Origin: Cloeon dipterum
Taxonomy: Eukaryota > Arthropoda > Insecta > Ephemeroptera > Baetidae
NCBI RefSeq assembly: GCF_949628265.1
Contig: NC_088786.1
Span: 34,555,681-34,619,680 of the forward strand
Direction: 5' to 3'
Length of the DNA: 64,000 nt
Each line of letters opens with the position of its first letter. The first letter of the stretch is position 1. The position numbers were made by a program, and so were the translations under genes. Below are positions 35,001 through 50,000 of this stretch, in pieces. The notes under the pieces were generated by a model. The model was not told the origin of the DNA. It worked only from the letters and a program-made list of their open reading frames with translations, and did not search any database.

Positions 35001-38000
35001 AATCGTCTTGTCTCTGATGAGGCGGATTTTTTCTCATTATCCTCCCGAAAAAGCAACAATGTAACAATTCTCGCAATGATAAATTCGATAAATTATGCTC
35101 AATACCAGTTCACGCGAAAAAAAGCTGCTTTCTTAAACCACTTAAAAGCGCTATTCGGCTGCTGGCAGTCCCACGGTTGGCTGACCGATTCCAGGAATCG
35201 GCAGCACGTAAATTTTATTTAGCAGCCACCGGCGGTTCCACTGCCTTTAGTTTCTTCAACTTGTCAAATGAGAGGAGCGCCTTGGAATAATAATAATATA
35301 AAAAAACAGACGAAATTTCCAAGCGTGCGCGCGCAAACGCAGGCGAAATAAATTATCACCGCGTGCCGAACATGAGAAATCGTTTCAAGAGCACTACTTT
35401 TAACACCTGCCCTCTTAAGTGCAGTTGTTGTTGAGGGTCTAAAACGAGGAGAAAAGCAGGTGCTGCAGCAAAGCAAGCAGGTACAAAAATGTAGGTAACT
35501 TATGGGACTTGTTGTTCAAGTGAATTTTCAAAGCAGCGGCCGAACTGGGCCTAACCCAGCCTAACCGCCCGCCGTGTGTTGTTGTTGTTGTTGTCCTTCG
35601 CAGCGAGAGTTGAATGACTGCTGACGAGGGAGGGAGAGAGAGAGACGATCGCGTATAGTCTTTTGGCCGTGTATGTGTGCAGTGCACGCTCTGCCTGAGA
35701 CCTTCACAGAAATATTTCTGCTGCCACGTTTTTATTGTTGTGTGCTGCACAATCCTTCCATGCGTGTGTGTGTGTGTGTGCGCTCGTTATTTTTTAAGTA
35801 GTTCGTTTATGGCGCACGCAAACCACCTTCCTTCCGCCGGCAGATTGGCTGCTTGGCTGCTGGCGGAATCACAAATTTGGAGCGCGGCTGGTCGGTCGGT
35901 CGGATCAATGTTTGCTTGCGAGGCGACAGTGTACAGGAAAGAGAATGGAAAATGAAATAATGTAGAGAGGTTCAAACCGGTCATTTCTCGGAATGGTAAT
36001 TTTGCGTTGCGCAAAATGGAATGCCCTTTTATTGCACGCGATTCTCTGCATGATGTAAAAAATTTAAGCTGCGCGAATTACCTGATCGGTTCATTCATTT
36101 TTAAACAATATAAACGAAAATAAATTCTGGTTCTAGAGTTACACAAAAAATAAAAAACGGGTATTTTTTTATCTTATAGTTGAGAAAATTATCAGTCAAA
36201 AAGCCCTCAGAAAAATAAAACGACTTGCAATTATGTAACACTAAAAACGTGACTTTAAATATTCAAAATTCTCTCTATTTTTACTGATTGAAAACTAAAA
36301 ATGCAACTTAATGACAGATCTTTCCATTATGAACCGAATATTGACCGTAGGAGTAATTTTTGTGGCGAGACATGTGAAAAATATCATATTCAAACGTGTA
36401 CGGGAAGAAAATTGACTCGTGAGGGAAGCTTAAAAAATAAATATGTAACGATTAAAAGTGTTGCATGCATATGCGTTTAATAAAATCATAATTATTATAA
36501 TGACAGATCTTGAAAAATGTTCATCTTTAATTGAAAATATGACAAATCTGGATCTCATCAATTTGACTCATCTTCACTTATGGAATTTTCCAGCCTGGAA
36601 TTCAGCCGTGCTTCAATTTTAAAAGGCGCATATCCCCTCTGCTGAGATAAACAATTTTCGTTCGGTTGCTGCAATAAGCACAATCTTAAATGGCATGCAT
36701 TTCCTAAGCACCATCTTCAATGACATTGGCTCGTTCGTCGCGGAACATGGACACGACGAAATCAATTCAAGACAGTGCACGGCCAAGGAAGGGGACCCGA
36801 GAGATAGCCGCGCTCTCTGGGGCACAACAAAGCCGCCGCCGCGCAGCTGCTGAACGGCCCGAGAAGACAACGTGGGCGATTAGAGTTTCTATGCCATCAA
36901 GTATCTGTGCAATGATATGTTTACGTGGCTAAAGAGGAATGAATTAATTGCTCGGGCGGCGAGGGGGTTCCACCTGTCATCCGCAGCAGCCGCCCCGGCC
37001 GGTCTCTCGGGTCTCTCGGCGGCGGCGGACAAACCAGCCACGCAAGGCCGTGCAGCTGTCCTCAATAATATTATTGTTTCGCTCGCTCGGTGCAGACGCA
37101 TGCTCGCTCGCTCGCTAGCTCGCGCACAATTATATTATTATTTACATTATTTTATCTCGTGGGGAAAATGTCAAAGCGTCTCTCATTCGCCTGCTTAGCT
37201 GACAGCCAGTGTTTCAAGCGGTTTGCGGTTTCCTGTTTTGTTGCATTCGGCTGGTGGTCTTTCTTTTCTTCAGTTTAATGCGCCCGGGATTCTGTGAGAG
37301 CAAAAGAATTGTCGTTCGCACATTTCCAATCTGGAGATGCAGCGGTAAACGTCGGTGTATCGACGAGCGGCTTAGAGAAATCCGCGGAAATTCTGCTTTT
37401 GGCATAAATCAGCGGAGAAATCTCGATGATATTAATTTGTCAGGTGCGGAGAAAACATGACGCCGGCCGCATTATAAGATGCAAGATACGGATTAAAAGT
37501 GACTAGGGCCACCGTAATTATTAAAATCCTTTAGATTTGAAATGGATTTGCGTGCATAACGGTTATTTTTTATCACTGTTTTAACGTTGTTTGCACTAAA
37601 AGCTGCAGCCAGCCGCGACAGATGACACGCTTTTGAAATTTGCATTGCTTTTCCTTCAATGAGATCCGTCTTTCATCTCGCAAGAAAAACCTGTATATAA
37701 ATAGACATTGACGCTTTTTAATAATTGTAAGGAGATTGTGTAGGGATCTTATACGCACATAGAGAATTTAATTCATCTTAAGGAATTTGTTATATCTCCA
37801 TGCTATTTTAGCATATTATAAATTAAATTATCGCAATTAATAATGGAATGGATAGGTAATTAAGTTGATAAGAAGGCAATAATTAGATGCCAAAGTCATG
37901 AACGAACATCAAATGTCGATAAAATAACACAGGGTGGTCAGCCAGAAGAACATCGTTTATTTTGTAAATGTGAAATCGTGAGAAAGGGTCTAACTATACA

Positions 38001-41000
38001 GCACCCCTACAAAAAGGATTATTATTTTGGGACAGCTGGATGTTTTCTCATTTCTCAAAATGGCTCAGTTCTATACGTACAGGATTATCGGCTAGAATTG
38101 AAGAATCGAAGACAAAAATTATCTCTCACGATTTTCTACAGATTCAGATGCAGACGATTCTGAACTTCAATTCTTGTAGGAGGAAAATATAATTCCAGAA
38201 TTTTTCATTTACCTCTATTTTTCATTTTTTGACAAAGCAAACCATTTGCTTTCATAATTATATAACAAAAAAAAGGTTTGCCTCTTTGTAGCCTTCCAGC
38301 TGGAATTTCGTGAGAAAAATTCTTTTCAAAAGACTACAAATAATGGGTATTTATGGCACCCCCTACCACGGGGGATTTTTCTCTAGTTCCCTTTGGAATC
38401 TAAGGCCTTTTCAATGGGACACAACACAAGAAAGCCAGGGTCGCGGAGCTGTTGGCTTGATGTGTATAGGGAGAGCAATATTGTGTGCCAAAGAAGGAGT
38501 GCAATTGTGTGTTTACAGCCGCCGAGAAATCAGTGGGCAGATGGAGGAAGGTTGCTCACTTTTACAGCTCGCGCAGTGAGTGATTCAGGTAAAGGGAGCT
38601 GCCGCTGGCTGGATGGCTGGCTGGCTGGCTGCTTTATTGTTATTTTCCTCTCGGATGGCCACAGGTAAAAAACACGTTCTGCTGAAAACAGACGCCGAGC
38701 TGGAACTCAAGCAGCTTGCTCGGTTTGTTTTTTCCACATAAACGCTGGCTGGCTGGTTGGTTGGTTGGTTGGTGACCATGAATCTCTCTCACTCATTGCT
38801 ATCGCTGGCACGAATATCATTATTAGCGGCGGCGGCGGCGTGTGTGAAGACAAAGGAAATTTTAAACGACCAGTGTCTTTTATTGAGAGAACCAGCCTTT
38901 GCTCGTTTACTTGCTCAATATCAATCGGACATTAAAAGCCGCAGCAAGTAGCTGCATCCTCTGCTCTGCACATGACGTGACTCAAATTATTTTGCATCTA
39001 ATTGCTGCCGTTGGCATCGACTGCGCGCCGAGTGCATCGTGGGACTCTTCAAGACGCACTTCTTAGGATATTGATTGTGACGAAATGATTTCTTTCAGAT
39101 GCAAATGATTTTTTTTTTAAGTTGCGAACGAGAAGGGAGGTTATTTTTAGAACCAGGATTAAGGGAAATCGGCCAAAGAGAGCGGCAAGTATGTGTATAC
39201 CTTGACGTCACCAATGTTCATATAGAAGAGTTGAGAAAAAAAGTAGAAACCAAAGGGTGACACTCTTAGCTAGCCAGATTGTTGAAATCAAATTCTTTGA
39301 ACAAAGGAGGGAACCTAAATTCCCTTGGCTCGATTGTGGGATCCGATTTATGTTTATTTGACTGTTTGGTGATTAATATAGACTAAAAGAAAATAAAATT
39401 CTTCATTTAACAATTAATAGAGTAACTAGGATCTTGGTGTATCCTGGTGGTTACCCAGATTTTTACATTTTTTTCTGTACAAAACAATCAGGGCAACAAT
39501 TATCCCAGCAGAGAAACCAAACCTTGATGCTCTGCCGCGCGTCAAAATTGGGTTTCAATCGTTCCTTGATTGTTGGGTTACTAATTCGACTAATTCATTT
39601 CCTACCGTTGCTAATTAAACTTAAGAGACGAATAAAAACCAATGATATATGAAATGTTGTTTCCTGGTCTTTGCTTTCTCTACATCACATGCATCGCTTT
39701 AAAAATTAAAATTTTACTTTTAGCCATCTATGTCCTTTCAGCAAGCATGGAAATGGCGAGAAGCGTCGGCCTTTGGCTCTTTCCCTCGCTAATTACTAAG
39801 ATTGTGAGGTAAGTGGACGCTGGCGGAGGTCAAAATTTATGGGCATTTGTTTAGCATCCGCCAGTCCAATCATACCGGGGCTGAATAATTCATGAGAAAC
39901 GTGCACATCAGCACGTCTCTTTGCCGGCGCGCTGAGAAAATGCACAACGAGCATAAATGCATTTGCAATGAGTCGAATTTCCATGCAGTCGAGACAGGAG
40001 ATTTTGACTTTTTGCTTCGCCGCCGCGGCAGTGGTGAGTTAGGTGGCTCGTCGATCAGTCGAGCAACACGCATTTTCATTTGCGCAGAATCTTATTCTCG
40101 CGGCGGCAGCAATAAGTGCGTAGTTATCATTTATATAAGGGTACTCACCAGCAGGAGGAGCTGGTCTGGGTTCACAGACCGCAGCACTGTGGCGATCTGC
40201 GAAAAACACGACGTTCGAGATGAGAGAAGAAGAATTAGCATTAATTAAATTATCGTCACCTCATTGGTGCCGTGCACGCGGTCCACGGCGTAGCGCTGCC
40301 TCCACTCGTCGTTGGTGGCGACGTGACCCATGACCACGTCATACTCCGGCGGGAGCTGCGGGGCGAACAAAATAGCCTCCCCGGTGCCGACGACAATTGC
40401 GCCGTAAAAGCCGGGTTCCAGCACGCCGAATGCCCAGTGGAAAAACGATTCCTGCAACAAAGTTATGTGACGCTCGAGTGAGATAAATCCAATTTCCGAG
40501 GAGGGTTGGCAGGTCGAGCGATCAAAAGGGCTCAATTGGGAAATTTGATTAGTCGGGACAACACGGAAATATTCAACGCCAGTCGGCAAGGAGGAAAACT
40601 TGTACGTCTAAACCTACAAAAGCGCCAGCATTACTTGTAAACTTAAAAGCACGTCAGCGAATTGCGAATAGCCCTGTAGAACCGTAATAAAGATCATTTT
40701 GAAACTAATTGCCGAGGCCGTATAGAAATAGTTTTCATTTTTTAAATAAATTTACTAGTCACATTCTGCCTTGCATTTTTTAAAGACAGAAAATATGCGC
40801 GATTTTCTTTGAGCTTTTACAAGTAAAGATAAATAACGTACGGTATGTCCCATTTTGAACCATTTATTGCCACTAATAATAGTACGGCAATCGCCGACTA
40901 AAGGTCAGCCTGATGTTAATTGAGAAACACGCGCGCGTGTATAATTTTTAGCAGCAAACACGCATAACACCATTTTTTATAACTAGATCCCAAGCCACTG

Positions 41001-44000
41001 GAATTTACATGAGTGCATGTACATAATACAAGTTTGAATGAGTGCTAGCATCTGTTGATGATTTACGCACTTATGTGTGTTACCCTGAGAGGCACTTATT
41101 CAGGCGGTTAAATATGTCAATTGCTGTTCTTTTGAGTGCTCGGCATGCAGCGTAATGCATAAATTAACAAGTGTGCGTGTGTTTCGATTTCGACACTGAC
41201 TTGGATATATATATACATAACAACTCGAATTAATTTGTGCTTTGAAGCCGCATTATGAAACAGCCACCACAATCTGAGGTATCGTAAGCATTAATCTCTA
41301 GTGATTATACACAACCGAGACGAATGTTTAATGTTTGTTTTCGAAAATTCTGTTGCAACCACTAAGGATTTCGATCGGTGATATCAACATGCAAATGTTT
41401 AAACTGTAATTTGCAAAAAATATGATGTTTTTAATATATTCATCAAAACTAAAGCATTTTGTTGCCTTTATCTTTACACCAACAATAAAAACTTTTTAAC
41501 CAAAAGTTTTGGTTTATCAACTCTTTTAAAAAAAGCTAACATGCAATTCAGTGTTTTCTCCTCCTTTATTTTTGTAATAAAAGTTTTCTAAAATGAATCC
41601 AGTGTTTTAGGTGGCTCGCATGTATAAATGTGTGTACAAATAAGAAAACTAGGCGAAAGCATAGCACCCAAATAAAGCGACGATCAAGATATGTGTGTTG
41701 CCGGCGGAGCAGAAGCGTCAATTTGGAGCGTTCCGCTTTAATACGCGGAGGCCTGAGCAGCAAAGCATGGTGTGCCAAGTGGCATGTGAATTGAAAAAGG
41801 GTTCATCCAGCAGCTAATACTGCCCGCCCGCCTTCTGAGCTTTATTTTATTGATCTGGCCCAAGTCAAGCGCGCCTTCTTACAACCTCTCGGCTCGAAAT
41901 GGCACGCCCAGACATTTCTAAAATCTCACTTTGGCTCATTATTATTTATAAAGCAAATAATTGTGCGGCTTTCCTGATGCTGCGCTTGAGGTGTAACCGT
42001 AGACAACGAGGAAAGAAGTGACAAAAACAGGCCGCATGAGGAATGTTTTGCAGCTTCGGCGTCCGCTTGGGGTTTCCCTTTCCCGGCCTGTCGGAGGCAG
42101 AAACTAATTACAAATTAATCCTTAACTTTTCCGAAGCATTTAATCCTTTGAATAAGGCTCATTGTAATTGTTTGCTTTCCTGCAAGCCAAGGATGAAGAT
42201 AAATTTCACGGAAAACATGAACACAAAAAGTTAATTGCGCGCGGATGCGGCAAGTTTGGATTCTTTAAATTAATTTTTCGCCGCGACGACGCACATCTGC
42301 GAAAGTCAGTGTCATTGAAAGTCGCAGAGTTCTGTAGCTAGCTAGCATATGGTGCGCGCGGTGTACACGTGGAGAACGCACAACAGCTCGCGAGAGAGAG
42401 AGACCATTGACACATGGTGCGCGCCTTAAAAATACACACGCGGCGCGCAGCTAGCCAAGTCAGTTGGCACCGCACACATTTATTTTGCAGTTAGGCCTTT
42501 TCTTTCTTTCTCGTATATTGTCGCGCAGGAAAACAGCGGCGAAGAATGCCACTCACCGCACCTTTTCTCCAGCACTTGCGTCGTGAGATTGGAAATTCAA
42601 TTCTGCAGTCGGCAGATTGCGGTTTGCGCCGCTTTTCTCGCTCGACTAATTGAAAATTCAAAAAGCGCGCGGCTCAAGCTCTCGCTTCATCGTTTTAACA
42701 GCAAATTATGCGAAAAAGCTCGCGAACTGGATTTTTGATGGGTTGAATAACTGGTCGGATGACGTCTGTTTATCCGCAACTGGTTGGCAATTGGAAGGAG
42801 TGACACTCAGAAATTATGCTTTGTTGCGCAAACGAGGAATGACAAATTTTAAAACTCGAATCAGAGGTCTTTTAATGTCACTTGGAACGTTGGGTTGAAA
42901 TGATCCGACCAACGGTTTACAAATTGTGTTGCAACAAGGAAAAGGTTATTTTTAGAGCTAACTAACAACATCAAACCCTCTTTCCTCTTTAGGATTACAA
43001 TAAAAAATTCGAAATATTTTTATATAAAATGTAGCTTTTTAATTTTGTACACAAACAAGTTCTTGTTTGCAATGGTAACTACGGCAGCAGTAGTTCCAGG
43101 CCATTTGATAATTGGCTCGTGCGTAGCAAGAGGGCACGAGGCAAGCTAAATATGCTAATGTAATTGAATTCGCAATGCGATCTGCTGAGCACAACGGGAG
43201 AAACGCGATCTAATTGGCAAGAATAATATTTTCAACGAGCGAGAAAATCGCTTCCTGCATTTGAATCGGCGCAAAAAAAAATAACTCAGCAGCTCACGAA
43301 CTGAGCTTTTCTTACGAGCGGCGGCAAGAATTATTGCACTGCATTGTGTTGGCCACCTTTTTATATATATTATTTTCTCTCGGCGGCGAGCGCGAGAGCG
43401 CGAGCTACCGTCCAAAACGCGCAGGCTTGCCACATTTAGTAAACAATAACAAAACTCATTGGCGCTTGTAAATAAAACGTTGCAACATTTCCTGCTCTCG
43501 GCGCAGTCGGCGAGGCTCCTCAGTGCATTGGTTGTGCTATTTTTCGAGCGAGCAGGAAAACTCTGGCTTCTGGCTCGTCATCGCGATTTGCATCAGTGCT
43601 GCGAGATTGGCGCTTTATTCTCCTAATTGGCCCATCGTCATTACGGGGCCGACGAGACGAGCAGACTTGACTTTTTGCACTCGGGGCTACTCTCTTTTCT
43701 CGCGGGCTCGGCGCCGGAATTGAGAACAGAAAACGGATCCGAATGAGCAGCTGCCGGCACGGCTTTCCACCGCCTGCCGCTGAGGATTCATTTTTTGCAC
43801 GAAACGCACCGGCAAAAATATGTTGTGTGATTATTATTTTATGATGGACTTCGCGCTTAAAGCAAAAAATAAACAACACCGTTAATTATTCGCATTGCGA
43901 TTCAAGAGAGTCAAAAATTTTTGACTTGGCGAACGAAACGCGTGGACACGATAAACAAACGAGTTATAGCTGCAGCCAGCCGTTAAGCGTGTTTTGGGAT

Positions 44001-47000
44001 CGGCTCAAAATTGAGAGAGGATGAAGTAATTACGGCAAATCTTCCACATGCCTGACGATCGCATCAGCAAATTTACACGACACGTGTGCTGACCCAAAAT
44101 ATTTACATCAAAGTTCGTAAGGAGTGTATTTATTTTGCAGGATTTTTGGCTACGAAAATGAATTAATTATTTGTGAAAATGTGTGGTTTAGCAAGGATTT
44201 ATTAGCTACCATAGGAATCCAGAATTTGCCCATTATTTCTAAACACTTTGAGACTGGTTGTATTTATTAAACAAGAATTTCTCTTATAAAGCACACAAAC
44301 TTAACAAACATAGTAGCCGGTTTTCTTTGCTACCCTGAATAAATTTGGCTTTGACCGAGTTTTTTAGGAGAAATTTAAGCAAAGGCAGTATATTTTCATA
44401 AATTTTGCAGCATTGTTTTTTATCTTCTCTAGACGATTCTGTACTTGGAGAAGATTAAGACGAGTGATGTGTTCATTTTAAAATAAGAGTGATGACGAAT
44501 TTGCCAATTCGCACCTCGTTATCAGCGGCGGATTGACGGATTTCACCTAGTGGCGACCTTGGGGTCAACGCAGATAACGCGTGCTTTTGTTTTTGCCCAC
44601 ACGCATGATAATTATTGGAGAGCGTATAACAATTAGACAGTCTGTCGTGGCGCTCGCTTTTGTGCAAACATACAATCACACATTATTAGCACGTCTGTTT
44701 GTTTTCTCTCCCTCTCAGCGAACGAATGTCACTTGCAGCGATAAATGCGTTGCATTTCCGCGGACACGGCCAGCTGCGTAATTATATATACTTTAGTGTT
44801 TTGAAAGCTAGCGAAGCGCTCAGGTCCAATGTGTGGTTTGATTATCTCTCGTCGCTTTTGCGCAGGAGTTGGCTGTGCGTCGTCGACCTGACGCTGACGT
44901 GCTTTTTTAAAATCACCCCGATCTCGGCGCCGCTCACAAAAAAAAAAAAACATTGCAGTGCGCATGCATATATGTGATTCACACCGGCGTGATAAACACA
45001 AAAACGTAAGCGGCAGACTTGATCAGCTAATTGTGTTTATTTATTTATTTATCCAGGCTTTTCTCCATGACTGTTTTATTTCAATCAATGCAAAATGGGT
45101 TTGCATAAACTGATTAAGAATGTTATGTTTTGATGCAGTGAAAATTTCCTACTGTAATAAATAATTCGTTCTCTTTTTAAAACAATTTATACACTCATAC
45201 ATAAAATACGGCTCCAGGGTTTTCTGTAGCTAGCAGTGTGGGTGAATAATCATTTTAATTGATTTTTTTCTACAAGGAAAACGTCCCGATATAATTTCAA
45301 CGTTAAGAAAATAATCTAGACTGGTAACCTGCAACCAACTGATTGTAACTAAGCAATAAATTACAAAGCAATGCTAGAATATCACGAGAACGCGCTAACA
45401 GATGTGAAAATTCCCAACCAACGCACTACTTGCTTTTAATTCCCCACCAAATGCTCTAAAACGCCTCAATGTAGGCCGGATTGTTTTTGTATTTACCCAT
45501 GCATTGAACCCCACTAACGACTCTGAAAGTCTGAACGCAAATCAATTTAGTTTCAATTTAGCCGCGTACTTCCACGAACCCAACAAAATACGAGTTGGGT
45601 GCCACAAATAGAACAATTCGACTAAGAGACGCAGGTGCGTTATATAACCCAGTTCTCGGATGAATGAGGCGCCCTTTTTCCTCGCCATGCATTGACGTAA
45701 TGTTTGCTCGAGTGTATATACTCACGTAGAGAGTCGCTCGCTCGCTCGCTCCGCGCGCGCGTGTGTGTGTGTGTGTTCCCGTCTCAATACATATATTTCG
45801 CTACTTTCAACAAAATACACGCAGAGTCGATAAACCCTTTGTTTGTTTTAAAAGGGCTGAGGTTTCGTGCTGTTTGTTTATCAATATTTTGTGGCGCGAT
45901 GAGTCACGCGGTGTTTATTTCTTGGATTTCGTCACGCGTTTAACAATTACCTGGCATGTTGTTGTTTTAAAATTCTATTTATCAACACGAACAAAAAAAC
46001 CCAGACAAAAATTTCGCACCGAGATAAAATTAATCGACTGAAATAGATTTTCTTCGTTCATTCGCGGATTATTAGGTTTTATGGCAGTTCAGGTGGATAA
46101 GATCGATTGATTTCAATGTGTGAGTGTGTGTTTATTGGAGTGCGGCGAGATGCATGCGCGCTGGTGGATCAAAATAGAAAACACATCATCGCGCACTACT
46201 CCGACCGACCGTCAACTGACTCATGCCAATCTTGTATTATTACTGTCACGAACGTTTCCATTATTTACTGCACAGCCAGCCAACTCTGCAGTCTTGTTTC
46301 ATACCCTGCAGTCTTATTTGGTTCAACACACACGCTTTCCTTTTTAGGCAAGACATGGAAAAAACTTGAAGCGCAGAGAGGTAATCTCTTATGAAAGAAA
46401 ATATTTCGGTTTGTATAACCTCGTCCTTTTTGCCCTTACCTAATTCAAACAATTTTTCCTTGGGCATTTCGAAAGTTTTATTTTGTTCCGTGGAAAATAT
46501 TGTAAGGTGTAAGATGTTTTTTTTTAATTTTGTAACATTCCCGATTGAAATCCACAACCATATGAGCATCAATTCAATTTCTTTGCCTTTATTTCCAAAT
46601 AGGCCGGAAAAAATGTAGTAATAGTATTTTGGCTATTTTTAAAAACACCGATCAATGAAAAATTGTTCAACTTCACAAACTGCTGCGGTACAAACGTTCT
46701 ACTCGTGACGTTAGTCATCGGAATGCTGCTCAAACATCAATAAAAGCTTTCCACCAACTTTCGGCAATAAGGGCGCAGACGTCAAACTGCGAACTTTCCT
46801 CGACCAAAAAGCAGTGGCCCATCTCGGTCAACGACTGCCAAAGCGCATGTTGCGTAGAAAACACCTCCAATTAACCTTTAAGCTCTCCCACCAACAATGT
46901 TCCATAACTGTCAATGGCAGCGGTGAGTTGTGAGGGAATTTTTTTTATCAATCAACGAGATGAAATTCCGTTTGCGTGCAGCAGCAGAAAAAAAACCAGT

Positions 47001-50000
47001 TTGGAGTAATATCGACCGCGATTTTGGCCCAAGCTCAAATTCGGGCATTGTTCGAACGTCGAGTATGGCGCAACCACCGCACTAGGAATGTAAAAATAGT
47101 CGATTGTGCGTAGGAATAGGAAGTCGTCAATCGCAGGTACCTGTTCTTTTTAAAATAGTCTAAAAGCCGTCTGCTTTTGATGCTTTTATGAATGTTCTGG
47201 TCGGAGATAATTGGGCCCAGAAATAATGAGTCGAATATCGAAAAAAAGGTTTCTTTTCATGTCTGAACCCTGTTTTAGCTTTTGAAGTTGTAAAAAGAGT
47301 ATATTTTTTATTAACTGCCAAAAGACCTGGATTTCGCACATTTTCTCGGAAATTTGCACGGTTTGGCAATGTTTTCGTTTCTGATTTCAAGCCCGATGAG
47401 GAAAATTCTCTTTAATCGAGATAAATCACGATTTTCAGTAGGCAGACTACGCTCATCACTTGAACAGTTTACACAAACTTAGGATGCCAATAAATATGCA
47501 AAGTTAAAACTAACAATAATGTCTTTAATTAGTTAAAACCCTAAAAATATTAGTGATTAATTGATTTTCGTGGCTGTAAATCACATAGCATTTTTTGTAC
47601 AAACATTTTGACTGATTCCAAACAAAAATAAAACGTTCTTTGCAGAGCTAATGGGAGTAGGAAGCATTCTGGCCTGGCAAAAATAGCGCTGTTGAAAAAT
47701 AGCCGTAAAAACCACTCGATAGTTGGGGTTTTCGCGTCAACTGAGTAAAAGAGGCTCGCCTAATTATAACTTGGTTGAGTGGCGCAGCAGAGAAGCATTA
47801 TTTAGACAGCCCGGCGACCAAGGCAAAGGCAGACACATACACGCGCGCGCGCGCCAGGAGGTCACTCAGCTCTTAGCTCGGTGGTGCTGGCAGGTGCGCC
47901 TCGTGTTTCAGCCCGCTTATCGAGTGGAACACGGGTCGCTAGTGGCGCAGGTGTTTGTTCTTCGTTGATCTATAATATATATTATTCTAATACTACATAT
48001 CCGCATAATCAAGTGTGAATAAACGCTTTGTGTGTTGTTTTTGTCGGGTTGCACAATTTGCGCAATAGCAGCGCTTCATTTAAGTTGGCACTTTTCCGCT
48101 CTCTACGCCTCCAATTGCCGACAAAGGAATTTTATATGGCAGTTTCGAAAGTTTGGCGCTTTTGTTTTGATAAGAACAGCGGGGGCCAGATGTGCGATAA
48201 AATTGGTTCGCACTGCGCAGATCCAAGATGGCGTCTGAATGTGGAAAACAAAAAGCTTTCTTTGGATTGCCGTAAGAGTGTCAAGAGTTGGTTTTTACGA
48301 TCCAAAAGACACGATTATTAGAAGTAATGCAAATTATGTCACAATATTGACCAAAACTTAGTTCTTTTCGCGCATTTTCACGTGACCGTTTTTCGCGCCA
48401 TACTCTACCGGACGCCATATCTGCGCGACGCACGAATCTGGCCCCATTTGGATAAGAAGAGGTTTTTTTAAAACAGAAAGAGTTGCGTTAGAAAACTATT
48501 TTGATACACAAATAAATTTGCGTAATTTTAAAAAGTTGCATAAACTTCTGAAAAAATATTTAATTAACTATCAGATTTCCTAAAGTAAAAATAAAATGTA
48601 ATACCGCTGAAATTCCTCTCGGTTGCTGGTAGTCTCATCGCTACCATTATTTACTTTCTGAGAATTTCTCTGTCTGCCTCCTTGACTTAAGCCAAATTAA
48701 AAGATCTCCTTGTACAGTTGTGACAAACAGTTTTATTAGCAGCGTATTAATTTTCCGAAAGACACCTCAGGGGCTTGAGCTAGAATGCGGTATTATTATT
48801 ATTATTGTCTGCGAGCCGATTTGAAGCCTTTGAACCTGATACACATTATTTTTCAGGCCGAGTTGCGGCAAGCAGCGGAATAATATATAACGTGTGTGTG
48901 TCATGACGAGCGAGCCTGCAAAGTAGGGTCGTGCAACCAGATCTCGTGATCCAGCCGGCGTACACGACGCCAACATGCAGAGGAATCCACGCACAGCGCT
49001 AGAGCGAAAAAAAAATAACAACAACAACAACAAACACACTCCTTTCTCTTTATGGTCGCAAACATAACAGCACATCTAAATAGCGCCACGCAGAGCAAAG
49101 AGGAGGCGAAACGTCGGCGTTTTCCTCAATTTGCTGCCGACGAATTGCAATTCTTATGCGGGAGAATTTTCAGCAGTGGCCTTTGGGATGAATAATTTTA
49201 TTTTTCTTACCAATCGACTCCTCAGAGTTAGCACTCAGAGAGCTATAAATCGAATACACACGCCCACTTTGGCACGATTTGATCTTACAGAAGATATGCA
49301 TGTGAATTGCGCCTTGCTGCAATATCACCACGGCAATCGCATTTTGCTCTATTACTACAACGGCTTCGGGCAATAGAAAATAACAGGAAAGTTGCTCTAT
49401 CTCCCGCGGCGCGTGCTCTGGCATTAGCTTCATACAGCATTTTCCAGTTATACTGCTGGAGTGCGGCGCAGCTCCGAGCTCGATTCCTGGCCATTCTATT
49501 TTTATATCGAGCAGCTATCTGCAACGGTACAGTTGTTCCAGTCATTATTATCATTCGAGATTTTGCACGTTCAGGATTTACGCACTATTATATGAATTTG
49601 AAAAACAAAACTTCGAGAGAGAGCAATGATGATTCATTTTTTGGAACAAGGAAAACACCACGTACGTATCCTGTGTTTTGAATGTAAATCACTCTGTCAG
49701 TCCCTGGACAGTCCATGACTCACTTTGAAATTGGGCCAATGCAAAATGCAAAATGGAAAAATAACATCTGCGAGTTTGCATACACGGCACAACTCGGAAT
49801 AATTTCCATTTAAAAACACTGCAATTTTAATACGAACGCACTTTGACGTTTTATCATATTTTGAGTTAGTTCTTCTAAATTTGAGAGGAGCATTGCATTA
49901 ATCCCAATATAATTTTACTGACTTGAATATTTTGAGTGAGATTCATCTCACACAAATCTGGTCTCAGATTTACTGAAATGCCCAGACAATCTTTCCTTTC

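Larger units (their letters stand above)
34493..40148 (-). other. PEPD intron 4 (5.7 kb)
   Basis: Mostly AT-rich intron with GC-rich islets at about 35.5-35.9, 36.7-37.1 and 38.5-38.9 kb. It contains (GT)n and GCTG/GTTG repeats and one candidate small terminal exon on the minus strand (35280-35215). No gene is firmly supported. Confidence 0.6.
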
